A stretch of DNA of 64,000 bases from Mariniflexile fucanivorans (GCF_004341235.1 NZ_SLUP01000009.1:186001-250000), one strand, 5' to 3'; positions 52,653-63,081 are shown, counted from the stretch's first letter. The notes: generated by a model from the letters alone, not told the origin. A program made the numbers and translations.

Positions 52653-55600
52653 ATGTTAAAGACATTTATTGAAAGACCTGTACTTTCTACAGTTATTTCT
52701 ATCATTATATTGATGCTTGGGTTTATAAGTATTTTAAGTTTACCCATAGAGGAATACCCAGATATTGCACCTCCAACCATTAAGGTAACGGCATCTTACC
52801 CTGGTGCCAATGCAGAAACGGTATTGGAAAGTGTTATCATTCCTATAGAAGAACAAATTAATGGTGTAGAAGGCATGACCTATATTACTTCTACAGCATC
52901 GAATAACGGAACGGGAGAAATTACCGTATATTTTAATCAAGAAGTAGATGCTGATATTGCTGCGGTTAACGTTCAAAATAGGGTATCAAGAGCAAATTCC
53001 TTATTGCCTCAAGAGGTGATTCAAACAGGGGTAACTACTCAAAAGCAGCAAACAAGTGCATTAATGTTTGTGTCAATGTATTCTGAAAATGAAGATTACG
53101 ATGCCACATTTATACAGAATTACCTAAAAATAAACGTTATTCCAGCCATGCAACGTATTAGCGGTGTTGGTGATGTAGGTGTGTTTTCCCAGCAAGATTA
53201 TGCCATGCGTATTTGGTTAAAACCAGAAAAGTTAGCAGCCTATAATTTAATACCTTCAGATATTACAACGGCATTAAAAGAGCAAAACTTAGAAGCTGCT
53301 GCTGGTTCGTTAGGAGAAAATAATGGTGAAGCATTTTCATATGTTTTAAAATATAGCGGTCGTTTTAAAGATGAAAAACAATATGCTGATATTGTTGTAA
53401 AAGCATTAGGTAATGGTCAGTTTTTGCGTTTAAATGATGTGGCAACAATAGAATTGGATGCACAATCCTATTCATCTAATGCCATGAGTTTAGGTAATCC
53501 TGCCGTATTTATGGGGATTTTTCAAACCAAAGGATCGAACGCAAAAGAGATTATTGAAAATATTAAAGCCACTTTAGAAACCGTAAAAAAAGACCTTCCC
53601 GATGGGTTGGATATTTTCGTACCTTATGACACCAGTTTATTCTTAAATGCATCTATAGATAAGGTTATTACTACCTTATTGGAAGCGTTTTTATTGGTGT
53701 TTTTGGTAGTGTTTCTTTTCTTGCAAGATTTCCGTTCTACATTAATTCCAGCCATTGCCGTTCCGGTTTCTATTATTGGAACGTTCTTTTTCTTAAGTAT
53801 TTTTGGATATTCCATCAACCTTTTAACCTTGTTCGCACTGCTTCTGGCTATTGGAATTGTGGTAGATGATGCCATTGTGGTAGTGGAAGCTGTTCATGCC
53901 AAAATGGATAATGGCGAAAAGAACCCAAAAACAGCAACGTTAACTGCCATGAATGAAATTTCAGGAGCCATTATATCCATAACCTTGGTAATGGCTGCGG
54001 TATTTATACCTGTGACGTTTGTTTCTGGTCCAACAGGTGTTTTTTATAAGCAATTCGGGGTTACTTTAATTATTGCTATTCTAATTTCCGCAGTCAATGC
54101 ATTAACCTTAAGCCCGGCGTTGTGTGCTTTATTATTAAAAACCCACAAAGAAGATGATGGATTAAAAGGTAAAAATCCATTACAACGTTTTTTCATACTT
54201 TTTAATCGCGGATTTAATGCTTCGGTATCTAAATATGGTAGATCGCTTCAGTTTTTATACAGAAAAAAATGGGTGTCTGGCATATTACTAATATTAGCCG
54301 TAGCAGGTATTTTTTGGGCAGCAAATACAACACCTACTGGTTTTGTGCCAAATGAAGATAGAGGGATTATTTTCGCCAATATCGAATTGCCTGCAGGCTC
54401 CTCATTAGATAGAACAGATGCTGTATCAAGAAAATTATATGACAAGATAAATGGATTAGATGGTGTTGTAGGGGTCAACTTTATTAAAGGTAGAAGTTTA
54501 ATTAGCGGTTCTGGTAGTAATTACGGTTTCGGAATTATAAAACTTAAAAATTGGAGCGAGCGTAAAGACGCTTCCTTATCTGTGCAAGCTATTACTGGTA
54601 AATTATTCGGAATGGCAGCGTCTGTTCCTGAAGCAAATATTATTTTCTTCTCACCACCAAGTATTCGTGGGTTTGGTAACTCTGCTGGATTTGAGGTGAA
54701 TTTATTAGATAAGTTTGGTGGAGAGTTTACCGATTTAGATAAAGTGAATAAAGAATTTAACATGGCTTTAATGGCGCATCCAGAAATTAAATATGCGCAA
54801 TCTTCTTTCAATACTAGTTATCCACAATATGAAATGGAAATTAATGTGCCATTGGCTAAAGAAAAAGGCGTACCTATTAATAGCATTTTCTCAACCTTGC
54901 AAGGTTATATTGGAGGGGTTTATGCTTCAGATTTTTCTCGATTCGGAAAACAATTCCGTGTATACATTCAATCCTTACCAGAAGATAGAGCGAATGAAGC
55001 TGCGTTAAACAGCATGTATGTGAGAACAGATTCTGGTGAAATGACGCCAATTACACAGTTTGTAAACTTAAAACGGGTATATGGGCCGCAATCGGTAACG
55101 CGTTTCAATTTATTTAATTCAACATCTATTACAGGGGCCACCAACGACGGGTTTAGTACCGGTGATGCCATTAGAGTGATAGAAGAAGAAGTGGCAAAAT
55201 TACCAAGTAATTACACCGTTGCCTATTCTGGTTTAACACGTGAGGAAGTCAATGCAGGAAACCAAACCACCTTTATTTTTATACTAAGTATTCTGTTTGT
55301 TTATTTCTTATTAAGTGCACAATACGAAAGTTATTTATTGCCATTAGCGGTTATATTCTCACTTCCGTTTGGGGTTTTTGGTGCTTACATAAGTACGAAG
55401 TTATTTGGATTGGAAAATAATATTTATTTCCAAATTGCCTTAATCATGCTTATTGGGTTGCTCGCAAAAAATGCCATATTAATTGTAGAGTTTGCACTGC
55501 AAAGACGAAAAAATGGAGAAAGTATTGTTAATGCCGCCATTCATGGAGCCAAAGCACGTTTACGCCCTATTTTAATGACCTCTTTTGCCTTCATTTTAGG

Positions 55601-55790
55601 ATTGATGCCGTTAGTTTTAGCTAAAGGTGTAGGTGCCGAAGGGAACAATTCTATTGGTACTGGTGCTGCTGGAGGTATGCTTACTGGTACTATTTTAGGG
55701 GTGTTTGTTATTCCTATTCTATTTATATTATTTCAATGGTTACAAGAAAAAGTTTCGAGTAAACCAGCAATACAAACTATTGAAGATTAA
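52653..55790 (+). CDS. RND multidrug efflux permease (AcrB/HAE1 type)
   Basis: Proton-driven trimeric exporter of 1045 residues. N-terminal MLKTFIERPVLSTVISIIIL, the porter segment PDIAPPTIKVTASYPGANAE, the paired aspartates of TM4 in GIVVDDAIVVVEAVHA, and the TM10 lysine in LLAKNAILIVEFALQ form the proton relay. The C-terminal PILMTSFAFILGLMPLV and GTGAAGGMLTGTILG are standard. The spectrum of exported compounds cannot be read from the sequence. Confidence 0.97.
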   Translation: MLKTFIERPVLSTVISIIILMLGFISILSLPIEEYPDIAPPTIKVTASYPGANAETVLESVIIPIEEQINGVEGMTYITSTASNNGTGEITVYFNQEVDADIAAVNVQNRVSRANSLLPQEVIQTGVTTQKQQTSALMFVSMYSENEDYDATFIQNYLKINVIPAMQRISGVGDVGVFSQQDYAMRIWLKPEKLAAYNLIPSDITTALKEQNLEAAAGSLGENNGEAFSYVLKYSGRFKDEKQYADIVVKALGNGQFLRLNDVATIELDAQSYSSNAMSLGNPAVFMGIFQTKGSNAKEIIENIKATLETVKKDLPDGLDIFVPYDTSLFLNASIDKVITTLLEAFLLVFLVVFLFLQDFRSTLIPAIAVPVSIIGTFFFLSIFGYSINLLTLFALLLAIGIVVDDAIVVVEAVHAKMDNGEKNPKTATLTAMNEISGAIISITLVMAAVFIPVTFVSGPTGVFYKQFGVTLIIAILISAVNALTLSPALCALLLKTHKEDDGLKGKNPLQRFFILFNRGFNASVSKYGRSLQFLYRKKWVSGILLILAVAGIFWAANTTPTGFVPNEDRGIIFANIELPAGSSLDRTDAVSRKLYDKINGLDGVVGVNFIKGRSLISGSGSNYGFGIIKLKNWSERKDASLSVQAITGKLFGMAASVPEANIIFFSPPSIRGFGNSAGFEVNLLDKFGGEFTDLDKVNKEFNMALMAHPEIKYAQSSFNTSYPQYEMEINVPLAKEKGVPINSIFSTLQGYIGGVYASDFSRFGKQFRVYIQSLPEDRANEAALNSMYVRTDSGEMTPITQFVNLKRVYGPQSVTRFNLFNSTSITGATNDGFSTGDAIRVIEEEVAKLPSNYTVAYSGLTREEVNAGNQTTFIFILSILFVYFLLSAQYESYLLPLAVIFSLPFGVFGAYISTKLFGLENNIYFQIALIMLIGLLAKNAILIVEFALQRRKNGESIVNAAIHGAKARLRPILMTSFAFILGLMPLVLAKGVGAEGNNSIGTGAAGGMLTGTILGVFVIPILFILFQWLQEKVSSKPAIQTIED

Positions 55791-55795
55791 AGCTT

Positions 55796-57208
55796 ATGAT
55801 ATCTATTATAAAACATACTATGTTTAATAAAGCCATTCTTTTGGTGGTGGTTTCGGTAACATTACAAAGCTGTTTTGTTGCTAAAGATTATAAACAACCT
55901 GAGTTAGTAGAAACTCAAAATTTGTTTAGGACAGATAATTTGCCAACCGATAGTGTATCGATGGCAGATTTATCGTGGAAAACCTTGTTTACAGATCCTT
56001 ATTTGAACCAATATATTGATGAAGGGCTTCAGAATAACATGGATATCCGCATGGCGATTCAACAAATAATAGCTGCCGAAGCCTATTTAAAGCAAGGAAA
56101 AGCAGGCTATTTTCCAACGCTAAGCGGAAGTGCAAAATACACACATCAGGAAAATTCTGAAAATAGTCAATTTGGTAGTGCTTTCCCGTCAATAGACTCC
56201 TACGAATTAGCAGGCAATTTATCTTGGGAAGCCGATATTTGGGGAAAAATACGCAGCAATAAACGTGCATTTCAAGCAAGTTATTTGCAAAGTGTAGCAG
56301 CTCACCAAGCGGTAAAAACGCAACTGGTTTCTAGTATTGCATCAAGTTATTATCAATTATTGGCTTTAGATGCACAATTGGCTATTACCAATCAAACTAT
56401 TGAAACGCGTGAAAAAGGTGTAGAAACTATTAAGGCTTTAAAGGATGCAGGTCAAGTAACCGAAGTAGCGGTCGACCAGAATATTGCACAATATAACAAT
56501 GCCAAAGCGTTACAGGTAGATTTAGAAACGGCAATTTTTAAAACTGAAAATGCCTTAAGTATTTTGTTAGGGGTTTCCCCTCGAAATTTTGAGCGTAACA
56601 GTTTAGATATTCAAGCTATTGAAACGAATATGAAACTTGGTGTGCCCGTTACATTGTTAAGCAATCGTCCAGATGTAATGGCTGCAGAGTTCGGACTCAT
56701 CCAATCGTTTGAACTAACCAATGTAGCGCGTAGTAATTTCTATCCATCTTTAACATTAACCGCTTCAGCAGGTTTACAAAGCTTGGATTTTGACGAATTT
56801 TTTGACGTTAATTCATTATTTGCCAATATAGTTGGTGGGTTAGCACAACCTATCTTCAATCAACGAAAAATTAAAACGCAATACGAAGTAGCAAAAGCAC
56901 AACAAGAGCAAGCACTGTTAAAGTTTAAAAAGTCACTTTTGGTTGCAGGAAATGAAGTGTCAAATGCGTTGTTTGCGTATAATGCCGAAACAAAAAAGTT
57001 TACTTATAGACAAAAAGAAGTTGAGGCTTTAAGGCAAGCCGAAAGTAATTCAGAAACCCTTTTAAATAACGGCTATGCCAATTATTTAGATTTATTAACC
57101 GCTAGACAGAGTGCTTTAAGTGCCGAATTAAATGTGATTGATAGCAAGTTGCAACAATTATTAACGGTTGTAGATTTATATGAAGCACTTGGTGGTGGTT
57201 GGAAATAA
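55796..57208 (+). CDS. Outer-membrane efflux channel (NodT-type lipoprotein)
   Basis: TolC-like channel of 470 residues. A lipoprotein signal ends LQSCFVAKDY; the ATG at 55820 would give the shortest signal peptide, the one at 55796 lies 5 bases after the permease gene. The two repeated coiled-coil halves are visible: NNMDIRMAIQQIIAAEAYLK, LSWEADIWGKIRSNKRAFQA, and the second half GVPVTLLSNRPDVMAAEFGL, with YANYLDLLTARQSALSAELN near the end. Last gene of the pump operon, followed by a terminator. Confidence 0.95.
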   Translation: MISIIKHTMFNKAILLVVVSVTLQSCFVAKDYKQPELVETQNLFRTDNLPTDSVSMADLSWKTLFTDPYLNQYIDEGLQNNMDIRMAIQQIIAAEAYLKQGKAGYFPTLSGSAKYTHQENSENSQFGSAFPSIDSYELAGNLSWEADIWGKIRSNKRAFQASYLQSVAAHQAVKTQLVSSIASSYYQLLALDAQLAITNQTIETREKGVETIKALKDAGQVTEVAVDQNIAQYNNAKALQVDLETAIFKTENALSILLGVSPRNFERNSLDIQAIETNMKLGVPVTLLSNRPDVMAAEFGLIQSFELTNVARSNFYPSLTLTASAGLQSLDFDEFFDVNSLFANIVGGLAQPIFNQRKIKTQYEVAKAQQEQALLKFKKSLLVAGNEVSNALFAYNAETKKFTYRQKEVEALRQAESNSETLLNNGYANYLDLLTARQSALSAELNVIDSKLQQLLTVVDLYEALGGGWK

Positions 57209-57236
57209 CATAATTTAAAGTGACTAACAACTTTTT

Positions 57237-57289
57237 AAAATCCTTATTAGCGAACGCGATCAAGTTTGTTAATAAGGATTTTTGTTTTT
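57237..57289 (+). terminator. Intrinsic terminator of the efflux operon
   Basis: AAAATCCTTATTA (57237-57249) pairs perfectly with TAATAAGGATTTT (57270-57282) around a 20-base loop that contains a GAAC/GTTT inner stem, followed by a T-rich tract. Confidence 0.85.
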
Positions 57290-57323
57290 AAATTTTAAAA
57301 AATAATTATTTTGAATAGTTTGC

Positions 57324-57331
57324 TATTTTTG
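57324..57331 (+). promoter_or_regulatory. -7 box TATTTTTG only 4 bases before a start codon
   Basis: Exact TAnnTTTG match. With transcription starting about five bases beyond the box, the first base of the mRNA would be at or next to the ATG at 57336. Confidence 0.45.
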
Positions 57332-57335
57332 CAAG

Positions 57336-57731
57336 ATGAAGAAAGATATTGAAATTCCTAAAGTTGAAGGTGTTTATGTTGCCATAGTTAACGAGTATAA
57401 CGATATTTATAAAACGCAAGATTGGAACGCTTACATAATTAACGATAAAGATGTTGATTTAGAGATGGTTTTAATTGTAACCACAGGGTATTCCGAAGAA
57501 AAAACAACCTCCACTTTCAGAAAAAAAATAGATACACTTCCTAAAAAAAGTTATGCAAAAATTGAATTGATGCAAGAGGAATTGTTTGCCTTGAACAACA
57601 CTTTCAAAGTATCATTTTTTGAAGGCAATAAAATGTTCGATAAAACCTTTTTATTCAGAAAAAACACGATTAATTTAAAGGCACTTCAATCGATTCCTTT
57701 AATGGAAGCAAAGGGTGTTTTGGTTAAATAG
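57336..57731 (+). CDS. Conserved small protein of unknown function
   Basis: 131 residues, alternating strands (VYVAIVNEYNDIYKTQDWNA, MVLIVTTGYSEEKTTSTFRK, FKVSFFEGNKMFDKTFLFRK), no signal peptide, no cysteines. Probably a small beta-rich fold. I do not recognise the family. It is transcribed alone between two terminators and appears to have a leaderless mRNA. Confidence 0.75.
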   Translation: MKKDIEIPKVEGVYVAIVNEYNDIYKTQDWNAYIINDKDVDLEMVLIVTTGYSEEKTTSTFRKKIDTLPKKSYAKIELMQEELFALNNTFKVSFFEGNKMFDKTFLFRKNTINLKALQSIPLMEAKGVLVK

Positions 57732-57746
57732 ATTTCTTTTACCCCA

Positions 57747-57779
57747 TAAAAAAAGCAAACCCAATATGAGTTTGCTTTA
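57747..57779. terminator. Bidirectional terminator between convergent genes
   Basis: AAAGCAAAC (57752-57760) pairs perfectly with GTTTGCTTT (57770-57778) around a nine-base loop; a seven-base A tract on the left gives a U tract in the minus direction for sod, and a weaker T run serves the plus strand. Confidence 0.8.
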
Positions 57780-57800
57780 ATTTCAACTTGTGAAAATATG

Positions 57801-58409
57801 TTATTTCGCTGCTGCGTAACGTTTTTCAACTTCGTTCCAGTTAATTACGTTAAAAAACGCATTGATATAATCTGGACGACGGTTTTGGTAGTTTAAGTAA
57901 TATGCGTGTTCCCAAACATCCAACCCTAAAATTGGTGTGCCTCCACAACCAACGCCTGGCATTAATGGATTATCTTGGTTTGGAGAAGAACAAATTTCTA
58001 CTTTTCCACCTTTTTGAACACATAACCAGGCCCATCCTGATCCAAAACGAGTTGCAGCTGCTTTTGCAAATGCATCTTTAAAAGCATCTACAGAACCGTA
58101 AGCTGCTTCAATAGCATCTTTTAAGGCACCAGATAAATATCCTTTTCCTTCTGGATTCATAACATTCCAAAATAACGAGTGGTTGTAAAAACCACCACCA
58201 TTATTTCTTACTGCTGCATTATTCATATCCAAATTTGCAAGAATATCTTCAATAGATTTTCCATCTAAATCAGTTCCTGAAATTGCATTATTTAAATTGG
58301 TTGTATATCCTTGGTGATGTTTCGTGTGGTGTATCTCCATGGTACGTGCATCTATATGAGGCTCTAAAGCATCATAAGCGTATCCTAATTCTGGTAATTC
58401 GAAAGCCAT
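57801..58409 (-). CDS. Iron/manganese superoxide dismutase
   Basis: Converts superoxide to peroxide and oxygen. 202 residues with the metal ligands His27 in [12 protein letters not shown], a second His in [11 protein letters not shown], and the Asp and His of [18 protein letters not shown]. Sequence alone does not decide Fe or Mn. No signal peptide, so cytoplasmic. An exact -7 box TAAATTTG on the minus strand lies at 58448-58455, giving a leader of about 35 bases. Confidence 0.95.
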   Translation of the reverse strand: MAFELPELGYAYDALEPHIDARTMEIHHTKHHQGYTTNLNNAISGTDLDGKSIEDILANLDMNNAAVRNNGGGFYNHSLFWNVMNPEGKGYLSGALKDAIEAAYGSVDAFKDAFAKAAATRFGSGWAWLCVQKGGKVEICSSPNQDNPLMPGVGCGGTPILGLDVWEHAYYLNYQNRRPDYINAFFNVINWNEVEKRYAAAK

Positions 58410-58447
58410 AATTTTTTGTTTTAATTATTAGTATTTATTTTGTTTTT

Positions 58448-58455
58448 CAAATTTA
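58448..58455 (-). promoter_or_regulatory. -7 box TAAATTTG ahead of superoxide dismutase
   Basis: Exact consensus match on the minus strand, 38 bases before the start codon. A TTG sits 14 bases further up, closer than the usual -33 spacing. Confidence 0.4.
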
Positions 58456-58537
58456 CGGATAAAACGCATCAATTAAAAATAATTAATTGTTATCAAACCA
58501 TTGATAGTTTTTATCTTGTATCAAAATTTAAAAATTC

Positions 58538-61500
58538 ATGCCTCAAAATTATCCATTTACTATATACAACGCCTCCGCAGGTAGTGGCAAAACCTTTACG
58601 TTGGTAAAAGAATATTTAAAAATTTTATTTCAATCGAACAATCCAGACCAATACAAACGCATTTTAGCGATAACTTTTACAAATAAGGCGGTTGCTGAAA
58701 TGAAAGAACGTATTATTGAGGTGCTTAAAACGTTTTCTTCAAATGAAATTTTAGAAAATCCTGACAGTATGTTTGAGGTTATTTGTGAAGAATTGCAGAT
58801 GACGCCCGAAGAACTTCATTTAAAATCTAAAAAACTTTTAGATACCATTATTCACAACTATGCAGCTTTTGATATTTCGACCATTGATGGTTTTACGCAT
58901 AGAATTATAAGAACCTTTGCATTCGATTTAAAATTACCTCTAAATTTTGAAGTGGAATTGGACCAAGAAGCTTTATTGAATGAAGCGGTTGATAGCCTAA
59001 TTGCAAAAGCTGGTACGGACAAACTACTGACCAATGTGTTGGTGGATTTTGCTATTGAAAAAGCCGATGATGATAAAAGTTGGGATGTATCTTTCGATTT
59101 TAATAAAATAGCGAAATTGTTGGTTAATGAAAACGATATCCCTTTTATTGAAACTTTAAAAGACAAAACTTTACTAGATTTTATAGCTTTAAAAAAACAA
59201 CTAAAAACAGAAGTAGCCACCACAGAAACGGGCATTATTGAAGCCGCAAAAAGTGTATTAACGTTGATAGAAGAAGCTGGTTTAGAATTCAATGATTTTT
59301 CATCGAGTTATTTACCTAAACACTTTCAAAAGTTAGCTGACAAAAAATTTGATGTTTCTTTTGGCACAAAATGGCAAGAAGATATTGAAAATAGTACGCT
59401 ATATCCAAAACGGGTAACACCTGCAATTGCTTCCATAATTGAACAGTTACAACCTGAAATTGCTTCCGTTTTTAACTTAACCAAGCAAGCCGTTTTTCAT
59501 ATTAAATTTTTGAACGCTTTTTATAGAAATATTACGCCTTTATCCGTTTTAAACGCCATTAATAATGAACTAAAAACGTTAAAGGTTGATCAGAACAAAA
59601 TGCTTATTTCTGAATTTAACACCATTATTAGCAAAGAAATAAGCAACCAACCTACCCCGTTTATTTACGAACGCATTGGTGAAAAATTCAAACATTATTT
59701 TATTGATGAGTTTCAAGACACATCGACCATGCAATGGCAAAATTTAATTCCGTTGCTTGATAATTCATTGGCTACAGATAGCGGTTCCACCATGTTAGTT
59801 GGAGATGCAAAGCAAGCTATTTACCGTTGGCGTGGTGGTAAAGCAGAACAGTTTATTGGGCTATTTCATAACGACAATCCGTTTCATATAGATAAACAAT
59901 TAAAAAACTTACCCACTAATTTCAGGAGTTTTAAAGAAGTGGTCGCCTTCAATAATGGCTTTTTTAATTTTTTAGCAACACAGGTTTTTAGCAATGAAGC
60001 TTATAAAAATCTTTATGAAAATGCGCATCAAAACACAAATAAAACGAATGAAGGTTATGTAGAATTATCTTTTTTAGACATTGAAAAAGATGATGATAGA
60101 GATGAAGTTTTTACCGAACATGTTTTAAAAACCATTGAAGATTGCCAAAATAACGGTTTTAAACTGGAGGATATTTGTATTCTGGTTAGAAAGAAAAAAG
60201 AGGGCGTTGCCGTAGCAAATTATTTAAGTCAGCACCACATTCCCATTGTCTCCTCTGAAACTTTGTTAATTAACAATGCACCCGAGGTAGCTTTTGTGAA
60301 CAATTTAATGGGACTTTTAATTCAGCCGAAAAACAGCGAATTAAAAATTGCCGTTTTAGATTATTTGGCAACTTTATATAGCATTGAAAATAAACACGAT
60401 TATTTTAGTTCGCATTTGTTATTAAATGATTCGCAACTATTTAAAAGTTTTGAAGCCTATCATGTATTTATAAATAACCATGAATTATTGCAACTTCCGC
60501 TTTACGATTTAGCTGAAACAATTGTGAGAGGCTTTAATTTAGTTAAAACATCCAACGCTTACATTCAGTTTTATTTAGATATTGTTTTAGATTTTTCCCA
60601 GAAAAAAGGCTCTGATATTTCTGCTTTTTTAGATTATTTCGATAAGAAAAAAGAAAGTTTAAGTATTGTATCGCCCAAAGGGCAAAATGCGGTTCAAATT
60701 ATGACCATTCATAAATCGAAAGGGTTGGAATTCCCTGTGGTTATATTTCCGTATGCCGATTTAGATATTTACCGAGAATTAGAACCCAAAGAGTGGTTTC
60801 CTATAAATAAAGATCTTTACAAAGGTTTCTCACATACTTTACTGAATTTCAATAAAGATTTTGAGCATTTTGGCGATGCTGGTTTGGAGATTTTTAACAA
60901 TCATAAATCGGAGCAAGAACTTGATAATATCAACCTATTATATGTAGCACTTACGCGTGCTGTGGAGCAACTTTATATTATTTCAACTAAAGATATTTCA
61001 GCAAAAGGGGATATTAACAGTAAAAAATATTCAGGTCTATTCATTAATTATCTACAGCAGTTGGGCGTTTGGAACGATTCGCAGGCAACATACACCTTCG
61101 GAAGTATTGAAAAAACGTCAAAACCTAAAGCAACTTCTATAAACACCAGTTTTCAAAGGGAGTTTATTTCAACTTCAAAAGAAGCACATCATATAAAGGT
61201 GGTTACAAAATCGGGAATGCTTTGGGACACCAACCAAGAAGAAGCTATAGAAAAAGGAAATTTGGTGCATAACATCATGTCTGATATTGAAACGAGCGAC
61301 GATATTGATATTGTAATAACAAATTATATCAATTCAGCCATCATTAACACGTCACAAGCTGAGAAGCTTAAAACAATAGTGACTCAAATTGTTAATCACC
61401 CAAAACTTGATGCCCATTATAAACCCCATAATACTATTTATAATGAACGCGATATTATCGCCAAAGAAGGTATCATTCTAAGACCAGACCGCGTGGTTTT

Positions 61501-61669
61501 AAATACTGAAAACGAAGCCGTCATTATTGATTATAAAACAGGTTTTGAAGATAAAAAACACATTCAGCAATTGCAATCGTATCAAGATGTGTTAGAAGAC
61601 ATGAATATTGTTGTAAAAAAGAAGATTCTTGTCTATATAAATGATGATATTTCAGTAAAAGAAGTGTAA
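58538..61669 (+). CDS. AddA/RecB-like helicase-nuclease
   Basis: 1043 residues. UvrD-type helicase motifs: Walker A NASAGSGKTFTLV, AITFTNKAVAEMKER, motif II IDEFQDTSTMQW, motif III LVGDAKQAIYRWRGG, motif IV NFRSFKEV, motif V MTIHKSKGLEFPVV and motif VI YVALTRAVEQLYI. A C-terminal PD-(D/E)XK nuclease domain (about 900-1043) has GNLVHNIMSD, RPDRVVL and VIIDYKTG with the catalytic Asp and Lys. This is the layout of AddA, which repairs double-strand breaks with AddB. No AddB-like gene is within the window next to it, so the partner must lie elsewhere or be missing. Confidence 0.9.
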   Translation: MPQNYPFTIYNASAGSGKTFTLVKEYLKILFQSNNPDQYKRILAITFTNKAVAEMKERIIEVLKTFSSNEILENPDSMFEVICEELQMTPEELHLKSKKLLDTIIHNYAAFDISTIDGFTHRIIRTFAFDLKLPLNFEVELDQEALLNEAVDSLIAKAGTDKLLTNVLVDFAIEKADDDKSWDVSFDFNKIAKLLVNENDIPFIETLKDKTLLDFIALKKQLKTEVATTETGIIEAAKSVLTLIEEAGLEFNDFSSSYLPKHFQKLADKKFDVSFGTKWQEDIENSTLYPKRVTPAIASIIEQLQPEIASVFNLTKQAVFHIKFLNAFYRNITPLSVLNAINNELKTLKVDQNKMLISEFNTIISKEISNQPTPFIYERIGEKFKHYFIDEFQDTSTMQWQNLIPLLDNSLATDSGSTMLVGDAKQAIYRWRGGKAEQFIGLFHNDNPFHIDKQLKNLPTNFRSFKEVVAFNNGFFNFLATQVFSNEAYKNLYENAHQNTNKTNEGYVELSFLDIEKDDDRDEVFTEHVLKTIEDCQNNGFKLEDICILVRKKKEGVAVANYLSQHHIPIVSSETLLINNAPEVAFVNNLMGLLIQPKNSELKIAVLDYLATLYSIENKHDYFSSHLLLNDSQLFKSFEAYHVFINNHELLQLPLYDLAETIVRGFNLVKTSNAYIQFYLDIVLDFSQKKGSDISAFLDYFDKKKESLSIVSPKGQNAVQIMTIHKSKGLEFPVVIFPYADLDIYRELEPKEWFPINKDLYKGFSHTLLNFNKDFEHFGDAGLEIFNNHKSEQELDNINLLYVALTRAVEQLYIISTKDISAKGDINSKKYSGLFINYLQQLGVWNDSQATYTFGSIEKTSKPKATSINTSFQREFISTSKEAHHIKVVTKSGMLWDTNQEEAIEKGNLVHNIMSDIETSDDIDIVITNYINSAIINTSQAEKLKTIVTQIVNHPKLDAHYKPHNTIYNERDIIAKEGIILRPDRVVLNTENEAVIIDYKTGFEDKKHIQQLQSYQDVLEDMNIVVKKKILVYINDDISVKEV

Positions 61670-61743
61670 TTTTGAATAAAATTTAATTTAATACTGGTTA
61701 TCTAACAATACACTAATTTTAATCGGTTTAAAAATTCAAAATT

Positions 61744-62937
61744 ATGTACGGAAAACTAAAAGAACATCTACAATTAGAACTTCAAGACATAAAAGATAAC
61801 GGGCTTTTTAAAGAAGAGCGCATTATTACCTCTGCCCAAGGTGCAGAAATCACTTTAAACACGGGAGAGACCGTTTTAAATTTTTGTGCTAATAATTATT
61901 TAGGTTTATCATCGCATCCCGATGTCATTCAAGCTGCAAAAGATGCTATGGATACACATGGTTTCGGTATGAGTTCCGTTAGGTTTATATGTGGTACACA
62001 AGATATTCATAAAGAATTAGAACAAAAAATTGCCGATTTCTACCAAACTGAAGACACTATATTATATGCCGCCGCTTTTGATGCAAATGGTGGCGTTTTC
62101 GAACCTTTATTAGGTACAAAAGATGCTATTATTTCAGATTCTTTAAACCATGCTTCTATTATAGATGGAGTTCGTTTATGCAAAGCGGCCCGTTATCGCT
62201 ATGAAAATAGCAATATGGAAGATCTAGAAAACCAACTTATTACGGCCAATAAAAATGGGGCTCGATTCAAAATAATAGTGACCGATGGCGTATTTTCTAT
62301 GGATGGCATCGTAGCTCCACTTGACAAAATTTGTGATTTAGCCGATAAGTATGATGCTTTGGTAATGGTAGATGAATGTCATGCAGCTGGTTTTATAGGT
62401 AAAACTGGCAGAGGAACACTTGAAGAAAAGAACGTTTTAAATAGAATAGACATTATTACAGGTACTTTAGGGAAAGCTCTAGGTGGTGCCATGGGTGGTT
62501 ATACTACGGGCAAAAAAGAAATTATTGAAATGTTGCGCCAACGTTCCAGACCTTATTTATTTTCAAATTCTTTAGCGCCTGCCATTGTTGGTGCCTCTAT
62601 TAAAGTTTTTGATATGCTCGCTAACGATACTAAATTACGTGATACCTTAGAATGGAATACCAATTATTTCAAAAAAGGAATGAAAAGTGCAGGATTTGAT
62701 ATAATAGATGGCGATTCAGCCATTGTTCCTGTTATGTTATATGATGCTAAACTATCCCAAACTATGGCAAATATGCTTTTAAAAGAAGGAATTTATGTTA
62801 TCGGCTTCTTTTTTCCGGTAGTTCCTAAAGAAAAAGCAAGAATACGCGTACAATTATCGGCAGCTCATACTAAAGAACACCTTGATAAGGCTATTGATGC
62901 GTTTACTAAAGTCGCAAAATTGATGGATATTCTATAA
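61744..62937 (+). CDS. kbl: Glycine C-acetyltransferase (2-amino-3-ketobutyrate CoA ligase)
   Basis: PLP enzyme that splits 2-amino-3-ketobutyrate with CoA into glycine and acetyl-CoA. The 397 residues include [74 protein letters not shown] and [18 protein letters not shown], in which Lys244 binds PLP. The match to E. coli Kbl at this lysine is exact in number. It completes the pathway begun by the threonine dehydrogenase at 6282. The related enzymes KAS/AONS are excluded by the [14 protein letters not shown] segment. Confidence 0.95.
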   Translation: MYGKLKEHLQLELQDIKDNGLFKEERIITSAQGAEITLNTGETVLNFCANNYLGLSSHPDVIQAAKDAMDTHGFGMSSVRFICGTQDIHKELEQKIADFYQTEDTILYAAAFDANGGVFEPLLGTKDAIISDSLNHASIIDGVRLCKAARYRYENSNMEDLENQLITANKNGARFKIIVTDGVFSMDGIVAPLDKICDLADKYDALVMVDECHAAGFIGKTGRGTLEEKNVLNRIDIITGTLGKALGGAMGGYTTGKKEIIEMLRQRSRPYLFSNSLAPAIVGASIKVFDMLANDTKLRDTLEWNTNYFKKGMKSAGFDIIDGDSAIVPVMLYDAKLSQTMANMLLKEGIYVIGFFFPVVPKEKARIRVQLSAAHTKEHLDKAIDAFTKVAKLMDIL

Positions 62938-63005
62938 AATAAATCTGAAATTATGTAAAATCATTCTGAAATAGCAATGAATAAGTGAATTCTTCAATTT
63001 TTTTA

Positions 63006-63013
63006 TATATTTG
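63006..63013 (+). promoter_or_regulatory. -7 box TATATTTG ahead of the OmpA-family gene
   Basis: Exact TAnnTTTG match 69 bases before the start codon; the leader between is AT-rich and unstructured, which fits a highly expressed outer-membrane protein message. Confidence 0.45.
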
Positions 63014-63081
63014 TCTTTGTTAATAAAATTTAACAACTTACTTTTGTTTACAATTAACACTTAAAAATTAAACTTTTGAAT

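Noticed and set aside
58858-59292. Minus-strand frame of 144 codons inside the AddA-like gene
   Set aside because: It is an antisense shadow with serine-rich composition produced by the opposite codons and no domain pattern.
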